Notes under the pieces: generated by a model
Databases searched by the model: none
What the model was told of the DNA's origin: nothing
What the model saw: the letters and a program-made list of their open reading frames with translations, nothing else
Translations under genes and position numbers: made by a program
Assembly (NCBI GenBank): GCA_050084515.1
Contig: CM114271.1
Span: forward strand, 7,192,001-7,256,000
DNA from: Blasia pusilla
Taxonomy: Eukaryota > Marchantiophyta > Marchantiopsida > Blasiales
DNA: 64,000 nucleotides
Reading direction: 5' to 3'
Shown here: piece by piece, positions 55,946-64,000 of the stretch
Numbering within the stretch: position 1 is the first letter of the stretch
Layout: each line of letters starts with the position of its first letter

Positions 55946-58915
55946 TCACCAAATTACCATCACTAAGTAACCAAGTGACATCGATGTCGCTGTACTATTC
56001 TAGCTCTACAAGCTATGGGTGTAGGCAACCTAACCCGTCAGCACCACAAGAAGCCTCCCATGGTCTACTCATCATCACTCCAGCCTCACTACCGGTAGCA
56101 CATAGGAGTAACACTACTCTGGAAATCAGCGTCAACCCTAACGATGGGCGCGCAAGCAAGAAGCAACGATGGAGGGGATCCAAACAGAGGAAGTCCAAAG
56201 AAAACCCTCCAATCTCAAATGGAAATCAAGGTAACACAATCCACCAAACGTGGCGCCCTGAATCCACAAAACCCACCACACAATTCTAACGCAATAGCTA
56301 CTCCGCCGCGGGTCGATGACGTGCTAGTCGGACTCGCCACACCTAAAAATATCACCTGCATGGAGAGGCTACATCGTACTATGCGCTAGAGGTCCATCAA
56401 CCAAAAAACTTGAGATGCATAAAGTGCCTAACACATCTCCGAACATCACCAAATGAGCTACACCAGTGTGTACACTGGCATAGTTAAGAACTCAGCAGTT
56501 AAGTGTCTTCCAGGCATAATAGCCCAAAGATGGATGACCAATTATGCAACATTCAAATCACAAATCCTGTAAAATTGCCTCACGCCCAAGCAAGCAAGCT
56601 TGCTTGCTTGCTCCTTGCTCCTTACTCCGCCTCTCACGCCCACTCGCCCCGAGCTACCACGAGTTGCCTCGAAGCCTCGAAATGCTTGAGACATGAACCC
56701 TATCACCCCGTTCGCCATGCTTTGCTATGGAGAGAGGCCCAACCAGGGCGCCACCAACGGGATAGGCGTCTCCAACAACGAACGAGTCACCAACCAACCA
56801 GCCCCTCCGATCCGCTATCCACCATAGCGGACCTTGAGCTAGTTTGCGAAAATTTTGATCAGCAATTACTCCACAAATCCTTGACCAAAATTGAATCTAT
56901 TTAAACCAGAATTCATTTGACCACCATAGCTATCTCTCCACAAAAAATCAGCTAACATCAAGCTCTGTACTCCGAGCTAAAAATCAGACAAACTTGTTGT
57001 CCATACACCTCAAGAATCGCAAATCCGACAGCGCTTCCGCCCAGATTCATGCACGCAGAAATCCGCAACGCTCCACACACTCAAGAAGATAGCTTCACTT
57101 GAGATCACAATACAAGTAGCAACAGGAACCTCTCACCCGATCTGGATGAACTTCAACAGAGCTTCCGCATTCCAAGCTCTCCACATTAGAAAACTGTCGA
57201 ACACGAACCAGAATCTTCAATCTTTGATAACTTCCAACTCCCTTGACGAAATCCGGAAATCTAAAGCGCGTTGGAAAGCTCTGAGCAAGACGCTTCTTTT
57301 TCAACCAACCACGCACCAGATTCCTACCTCCAATATAGGCCACAAGCCACAAACATCCATGGCTGAGTACACAATCAGCCCTAACTAGATCCTACTAATC
57401 CACAATCCAAGCTACCATCGATCTACTCGATGTATGAAACTGCATCTCTACCTAGACACTACGGTCCTACATAAGGTATGGCCTCTACTAGCACACTATA
57501 CTCTACGACATAATCCGTATGGTCATGACACTTGACTTTCATTCTATGCCCTCTAATGCCATGATGTATACATTGATATAATATTTAATGTGACGTAGCT
57601 ATCGTAGTTGAATGGATGTATGTTGTATGATGATGTGTATACGCATGACATATTGATTTTTTTTACAAGATTATAGCATTTGAGCAATGAGAATAATTAT
57701 TTTAAAGCATAACTCAAAATAAAACTATAACATCCTGTACCAAATCCCGAGGTGTCAAAGGAATACCATACCAAGTGACATAAAATCCAAAGGTAGTGAC
57801 CCGGAAAAAGCGCCCACTCGGCGCTCCAACAAATGAAATTTGGTTGGAGTGACACCGATTCTTGGGATATCTAAAATACATCGGATCCATAGGAACTTAG
57901 GAAGCAAAACAGATCCATCCTGGTGTAATCCTTGACTATGCAAATAAGGTTCTTACAAGAGTTATTTTTTCATAGTTGGAAACTAAGACAACAACTAGAG
58001 AAGTCCAACTCATAAATGGATTACTAAATAGGTGTTTGTATGAAAGAGTAAGGGGGATCACACTCAAAGGAGTAGCGCTTCAACAACTAGCAAAGCCACT
58101 ACCACCACAAGAGACACAAGAAGATAAGAAGAAAGAGGATATATAGGTACAAAAAGATAGACAAGAAAATAATTTACTACTCTTCGAAGTCCATGTGAGA
58201 GAGCATCTAAGTGTAACCAAAGAGATTTGAAGTAAATTAGGAATACCCTCGTGAGACATGAGAGGAAAAAATTAGTGGTGGCCAAAATTATATCAATGGG
58301 TTCGGATACTCCAGATGATCTCTATGGAGGAAAATGGATGTGGTGAGGAGCAAGGCTACCATATTTTTCAATGGTTATTTGATAACATACTAATATATTG
58401 TGTGAATAATTTGTTATAAGTGAAGTGATTGGGTATGTACAATCACTTCACTAATAACGGTTTTTTTTAACAAAATTTCCACATAGGATGGTATGATTTC
58501 CAAATATTTCCACTCTTCTTTGCTCGCTTTCAGAGAATGCTACCCTCAACATTCTTTGAAAAAAAAGACGATAGAAGAAGATGTCGTGGCCTAGGCAAGT
58601 ATGAGTTCTAGAGGGAAGAGATCGGAATCAGAAGAAGATAGGAACAACTTTGTTGTTAGCTTGGCTTGAGATGTACAATAATTAAAAATTCTTGCGCCCG
58701 TAGAAGAGGAAACATTTTCTTGCTATCCGATAATCACATATCAAGCAAAGAGGTGTTTGCAAATCAAGAAGGTACTCTCCAATAACAAAATAGATGAGAT
58801 CATCTTGATATTACCTTTCACAAGCACTATGGCACCCCTTAGCCCACAATTGGTGAGGGGTGATTGAGTTTGGACCGAGAAAGGGGCCAATCCAGTGGAA
58901 ACTTAGTTTCTCCCA
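55946..58915. other. Probable Gypsy leader, then intergenic DNA
   Basis: Upstream (minus sense) of the Gypsy gag, 55946-57400 carries no coding sequence and may be the element leader or a diverged LTR, but I cannot find matching LTR copies. It includes a perfect 24-bp palindrome at 56587-56610. From 57400 on, AT-rich sequence has no recognised gene; short frames at 57755-57943 and 58064-58285 (minus) show no family. Confidence 0.4.
56587..56610. repeat. Perfect 24-bp palindrome
   Basis: CAAGCAAGCAAG followed directly by its reverse complement CTTGCTTGCTTG, a GCAA repeat meeting its mirror at a HindIII-type AAGCTT centre. Confidence 0.95.
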
Positions 58916-59150
58916 TCTATACTATTATTTGAGGAGGGGTGTACTCTAGGACTCTCCTATGGCAACACCTCTGGAATACAACACGTATTTCTCCTGCAGG
59001 GCATTTTAAATACGGGGCAGGTTCAACACAAAAGGTTAAGGCACATTCAAAGGGGGCCGTATACAAGAGAGGGCGTATACAAGAGGACCGTGCGCACAAG
59101 GAGGGCCGTATACTAGAGAGGACCGTGCATGGCACGGTCACGAGCACTAA
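58916..59150 (+). mobile_element. Short non-autonomous Helitron
   Basis: The 5' end TCTATACTATTATTTG follows an A. The 3' end has a perfect hairpin, GACCGTGC-ATG-GCACGGTC at 59121-59139. It is followed 11 nt later by CTAA (59147-59150) and then T; CTAG at 59151-59154 is an alternative end. The 5' end resembles that of the units at 13744. It encodes nothing and lies about 490 bp upstream of the RCC1 gene start. Confidence 0.78.
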
Positions 59151-59640
59151 TTAGTATACATTCTCGTGGAAAAAGGCCTTCTTCATTTGCAAACACTTTT
59201 CTCTTTGACAAGTGGTAACTGGATAATAAAAGAATATTTTACATGTTACAAGAAATTTTTTTGGAATTTGTAATCAACATAATTAATCTATTTTCTTCAC
59301 TGAAATTAACTCTTAGACACTTTTTTATTTGCTTACCTTACTAATTATTCCAGAAAACCAGTGTATGATAATAACAAGCCCAATAGTTTCTCTTTGTCTC
59401 ACTTGCTGGGAGGGATCGCATTACAAGGGTGCGCGTTTCGTTTCGCTGCATATGCCACTTGTTTCTGCTTGTCTCTCCTGCTGGGTGAGGTCGATCGCTG
59501 CATGTGCACCTTGTTCGAGTGCTGCTGGGACTGAATTGTGGACAAGGGTGGGGAGGGGAATGCAACGCCGAGGTTTTAGTTTGTGTGTCTTCTTTCCGCT
59601 TCGAAAGAATGGACTGATACTATCTGGATCCTGAAGCAGA
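59151..59640 (+). promoter_or_regulatory. Upstream region of the RCC1-repeat gene
   Basis: 490 bp between the Helitron and the start codon, first AT-rich and then CT- and GT-rich from 59390. It must hold the proximal promoter and 5' UTR, but I see no clear TATA box or other element. Confidence 0.4.
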
Positions 59641-62600
59641 ATGGGGTGGAGATGGGGAGTGCCCATGGTGGGCAGAGCTGGGAGGGCGCAGCGATGGCGT
59701 AGGCCCTCCGACCTCAAGGCAGTTTTGCTCCGATATGTATACACCGGCAGCAGTGATGTCGACGAGGGTCCAGGAAAGGTGGAGCTGTGGACGTGGGGCA
59801 AAGGCGAAGTGGGGCAATTGGGCCTGGGTGATGAGGAAACCCGACGATCTCCTGCCCTCGTGAGATCACTTGCGTTTCCGCACTCCGCCGGCCTTGCTTC
59901 CGGGCACGGACGATTGGGCGGCGGCGCTGTTGTGGCATCGGAAGCCGAGGATCCAGAATTGCGAAGCTCGAGAGGAAGCGAGCAGCGATCGGAAGCGCAG
60001 TCCAGATTGATGCACAGTCCGTGCGGAGGACTGGAGCATACGGTGGGCATTGCGTGCGGGTTATTCCACTCCGGCTTATGGTCGGCTGGCAAGCTGTGGC
60101 TGTGGGGTAAAGGTGGGGGTGGTCGCTTGGGTTTGGGCTCAGAGGACCCTTACTATACTCCTACTCTCTTGCCGAGCTTGACGGACGTGAAGAGCTTGGC
60201 TCTCGGGGGCTTGCATTCCGCTGCAATTACGAATGGAGGATCACTCTATACCTGGTATCACCCTCCTCACCCCTTTTGCCAATCGCACTGTATTGGGCCG
60301 CCTGTGGGTTTCTCGCTGATTAGCAATGCATTTCTTGGATTTCAGACACCTTTGGAGACCCTCGGTGGAGAGCGGGTGTAGCAAATACGTCATTTGAAAT
60401 GTGCGGGTCATTAGTGTTATTATTAATGCCATTATTTACAGTAGGACATTATTTTTCGAACACCACCATTGTTTTACAAGTGCCATTCGAGCAGGCAGCA
60501 AGTTCTTTGGTCATCCGGGAGAAGGAGTATGATCGTACAATAAAGTGTAGTGGAACCAATGGATTGTAAAGAGTAGTTCTTCCAGGATTTGTTAATAATG
60601 GCATTGAATTTACGGTTGGATACTAATGGTTGTTATTAGCTTGCTTTAGGTGTAGGCCTCTTAATTGCACACTCTCCAAAGGTTTCGGATTTCTTTTATA
60701 ACTTGCAAGAAATTGGCCGAGAAGCTTGAGATAGTGAACCCTTCTGCCGTGTGTCAAACATTTGCGAATTAGGATGGTCGTTATCCCATTTGTAAATAAT
60801 AGTGTTCATTATTCTTGAATTCGAAGGGTCTGACTTACTATGTTTGGACTCACTTGTATGGTTTATGATCTTCGTCTTCCCTTTGACAAGGTTTTCAGGG
60901 GTTTCGGAAGTTTTGGTGCTCTGGGTCATGGCAGCTACTCAAAAGAACTGGTCCCAAGAAAGTTAGTTGGCGAGGAGTGGATGGACAATGTCACTTATGT
61001 GGCGGCAGGAGGATCACACACGGCAGCTATTTCCTCTTCAGGTGTTCTTCCTTTATCCAGAGGAAGTGATCCCCATGCTGTTCTATGGTTTTGAGTGCCC
61101 TGGTTTTCAGTGAGGGTTGTTGGATGCTGTTAAAGACTTTACAGAAGGAAGTCCAGAAAGACTTTCTTTGTGTTGATTAACTTTTATCACAGGATACCTT
61201 GTGGTACGAGTCATGCAGCTTCAATTTAGGAACTTGGTAGGAATGTCATGGCAAAGATTTCTGTGAAATGAAGTGATTTCTCAAGGGAAAATTGAAGATG
61301 ACGGTGTTTCTTTGGCAAGCAGGGGATTTGTACACATGGGGACGAGATGAAGGAGAGGGTAGGTTGGGACATGGAGCAGCCGTTGTCACCGATGAAGGAG
61401 CCGTCTCAAATCCAGTGAAGGTGCAAGCATTGCTTACACCAGTAGCTGCTGTTGCTTGTGGTGGCTTTTCGACCATGGCTTTGACCTCTGGGGGACAGCT
61501 GTGGAGCTGGGGAGGTAATCCAAATTTTCTCTCAATTTCGCACACAGAAATTTTTGGACCTTTGAGTAAAGCATGGCCCAAAGAGTAATTTTAAGTTGTT
61601 GAGGAATGGCAGTATCAACATTCAGAGTTGCATTTTCCACTGCAACTCTGAAAAGCATTGTGCCAAACTTTTTGTCTGCAACAGGGCGACCAGATTAATG
61701 CGAAAGGTTGTTGTATGAACTTTCAATTTCAGGGAATAGTAATTATGAGCTGGGAAGAGGCAACCGACGAGATGACTGGAGACCAAAGCCTATCCCAGAA
61801 CTTGAAAGCAGTCGTATCATTCAAGTGGCGTGTGGTGGATATCATGCTGCAGCTCTTACTGGTACCCTCTTCCACATTCTCCTCATGAGTAGGGTGAGAT
61901 TCACCAAGTCCTTGAAAATAAATCTTAGCATTATGCCCATTCGAAATTGTCATTGTGTTGCTGGGCTAACAAGGATTCAATGGCCTGAGGTTTTGTCTAA
62001 TGGAGCAATTTATGACACTGGTCATTAAATCTGACTCTTTACAGAATATTTTTGTCTGGTACTTTCTCATAACATTTGTCAAACTCCTGCTGTGTACAAA
62101 ACCTTTCCATGTCAAGATCCATGACATCCTCGATTGGGACTCATGCCTCGCAGAAGACGGAAATGTTCTGACATGGGGTCATGGAGGCCACGGGCAGCTA
62201 GGACATGGATCTCTCGATAATGGCAAAGTGCCATGTGTTGTTGAAAGTCTGATGGATGAAAGAGTTGTGTCAATAGCTTGTGGTGGTTCATGGACTGCTT
62301 GTGTCACTGGTGAGTTGAATCTCAGCTCCTGCCTAGATCCTTGTTGCTGAAGAAACCTTCATACTAAGAGCAATGAGAGAATCAGTAAACACGATTTCAA
62401 TTATTTTTGGCCCGTATGTATCTCAAATGTTTAGCTTACACGTCTTGTGGAGTTGGTGATTTCACTCATTCCTGGTTAGTTGTGGTCTGGTTGCGTTACT
62501 CCTTGAGACAACCTCGTAGTTTTTTGACAGCCTTTTCCCATCCGCCTTTTATTTATGTTTGCTGTTACTCTCTGATGTGACATGTGGAACAAGCTTGCTT

Positions 62601-63043
62601 CAAGTTACTCATCTCTTCGGCATCCAGTGTTTCTCCACACAATACTTTGCTTCTTCCAATTGTTGAGCAGAGACATGGAAAATATTCAATGTCTACTTTA
62701 AAAGCTTGTGTGGTGATCCTAAATTGTCAGCTGCTGGTTCCACATGCAATATATGAGTAAATTTCAATAGGGTTTGACAGCAAGTGCAGTCACAGGGGTG
62801 TACCTTCATTGCCATGGTTGCTGAAATCTCATTTTCGTGACGGCTCATGTTGCAGCTACGGGGAAAATGTACACTTGGGGCAAGAACCGTGACAGTCAGC
62901 TAGGTGTTCCCAGTCTCATGGATACGCAGATGACCCCTGTGTCCGTCACGTTCGGAGGAGAAGACCAGGGACATGTAATTGGTGTTGCTGCAGGGGCCAC
63001 GCATGGCATGTGTTTAGTCCGCAAATCAGAGCTAGAGAAATAA
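59641..63043 (+). CDS. RCC1-repeat protein, RUG3-like, six exons
   Basis: The exons are 59641-60254, 60899-61041, 61323-61514, 61733-61861, 62154-62309 and 62856-63043. All introns are GT-AG (644, 281, 218, 292 and 546 nt) and the joins restore the RCC1 pattern, giving 473 residues. Seven-bladed-propeller repeats show W-T-W-G-K-G, G-Q-L-G-L-G and C-G-G signatures (ELWTWGKGEVGQLG; KLWLWGKGGGGRLGLG; LYTWGRDEGEGRLGHG; VLTWGHGGHGQLGHG; MYTWGKNRDSQLGVP). Overall it most resembles plant RUG3 from memory, a mitochondrial nad2-splicing protein in Arabidopsis; UVR8 and RCC1 itself are less likely. The first 20 residues are Arg-rich without acids, compatible with an organelle signal. An in-frame stop at 59632 and a good ATG context support the start. 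It appears intact. Confidence 0.92.
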
Positions 63044-64000
63044 ACAGTGCTTGTGAACCAAATATTGGTTTTTTTTTTTTTGCATTTATCTTGGATCCTT
63101 GTCAACAAAAGCTTCCTCTCAAGCCCTAATTGGCCATGGGGGTTGTGAAGCTCCAAATGGAAAGGTAGTCCTGGGTACGACCAGGGGATCATGACGGAAC
63201 AATCGAGTTCCACCTTTCGGTGTAACCCAAAACTGCTTCACAGCTGCAACTTAGGTAGATTTGAATGGGAATTTCCTAGCCCATACTTTTGTGAGCTCTT
63301 CAAGAAAGTTCTTATAAGCTTACTTTGCAGGTTTCTAAGGACCTACATGCGTATCTTGGAATCGTGCAAATTGGAACACCAACACGAAAGCCACTACGGA
63401 CTCAAGGACAACCGCTTGGAAATTGCCAATATTGAACTCTAGTGGCACCTGGGCACTAGAGTCCATAGGGGCACTAGAGTCCATAAGTTGTTTATTTGTC
63501 AGATACTCAACTCACAATTGTGTGCTTTCAGACTCTACTTTATATAAACTTGTAGAGACAGAAGCTTAACATGAAGCATGATTCCCATCAAAAGGCCTCG
63601 AATTCCGATTGGAGGGTTCTTCTGTGGGGTCCTTGGCTTTCAAAATTTTGAAAGTGTTATTTGAAATCAATTTCAAGTAATTACATTGATTCAAAATGGT
63701 CACATTGTTAGTTGAAAGGGCCAAAAGAAGAGTCTTAAAAAAGAAGGGGTAGTCTTCAGGAATCCATCTTACCAATGGGTGGCAAAACAATTTTGTTGAG
63801 TGAAATGCTTTGGGAATTAAAAGAAAAATGATTTGATTAATGAAAATTTAAGTTTCTATTAATGTTTTTTTTAGGTGGGAAGAGTAGAAGGTGAGGAGTA
63901 GGCTTTGTTTTAAGTTTTCATGGAAGGGTGGAAGTGTTTGAAGGAGTGGGATCTATCTAATAATTGGCTACCACATATGCACAATAGGACAAGATGGCGG
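63044..64000 (+). other. 3' region of the RCC1-repeat gene and intergenic DNA
   Basis: A T-run lies at 63069-63081 soon after the stop. A short tandem duplication of GGGCACTAGAGTCCATA occurs near 63452-63484. No further gene is recognised; the open frames at 63191-63442 (plus) and 63566-63790 (minus) show no family. Confidence 0.45.

Overview
The window is nuclear DNA of a land plant, dominated by transposable elements, with two intact spliced host genes. The plant assignment rests on a four-exon sterol carrier protein 2 gene ending in the peroxisomal signal SKL, a six-exon RCC1-repeat gene resembling plant RUG3, Copia elements primed by initiator tRNA-Met, Helitrons with plant-type termini and hAT-type MITEs. 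A restriction-like-endonuclease LINE and a Ty3/Gypsy element carrying a cytosine methyltransferase suggest a seed-free plant (bryophyte, lycophyte or fern); this is inference, and no species is identifiable.

Layout. 1-2458: no recognisable gene. 2459-10809: two Copia elements of one family; element A (minus, 2671-7982, both LTRs) sits inside the 5' LTR of element B (plus, 2459-2670 joined to 7983-10809). 11.2-14.2 kb: a duplication, a GC-rich hAT-type MITE and a tandem Helitron array. 14.9-18.2 kb: a decayed R2-like LINE with N-terminal zinc finger and C-terminal CCHC plus endonuclease region. 20.7-22.3 kb: two more MITEs. 23.1-26.9 kb: Copia element C (no RT, no 3' LTR). 27.0-29.3 kb: an older Copia fragment of another family with a triplicated 145-bp repeat. 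29.4-29.6 kb: a MITE with a perfect 8-bp target duplication. 30.8 kb: a second LINE 3' end. 33-38 kb: lower-repeat DNA with a G-quadruplex motif and a strong foldback. 38.4-40.8 kb: a repeat family next to the 3' end of SCP2. 40958-46179 (minus): SCP2. 47.5-55.9 kb (minus): a Ty3/Gypsy element encoding gag, protease, C5-cytosine methyltransferase, RT, RNase H, integrase and a terminal PHD finger. 58.9 kb: a short Helitron, about 490 bp upstream of the RCC1 gene (59641-63043, plus).

The most interesting object is the Gypsy element: one polyprotein combined a DNA-modifying enzyme and a chromatin-reading finger, pointing to a retrotransposon that handled its own epigenetic state. This copy is dead: stops, frameshifts, lost key residues and a 1-kb insertion in gag. 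SCP2 (peroxisomal lipid transfer) and the RCC1 protein (possibly organellar) are unrelated housekeeping-type genes, with no sign of cooperation between them.
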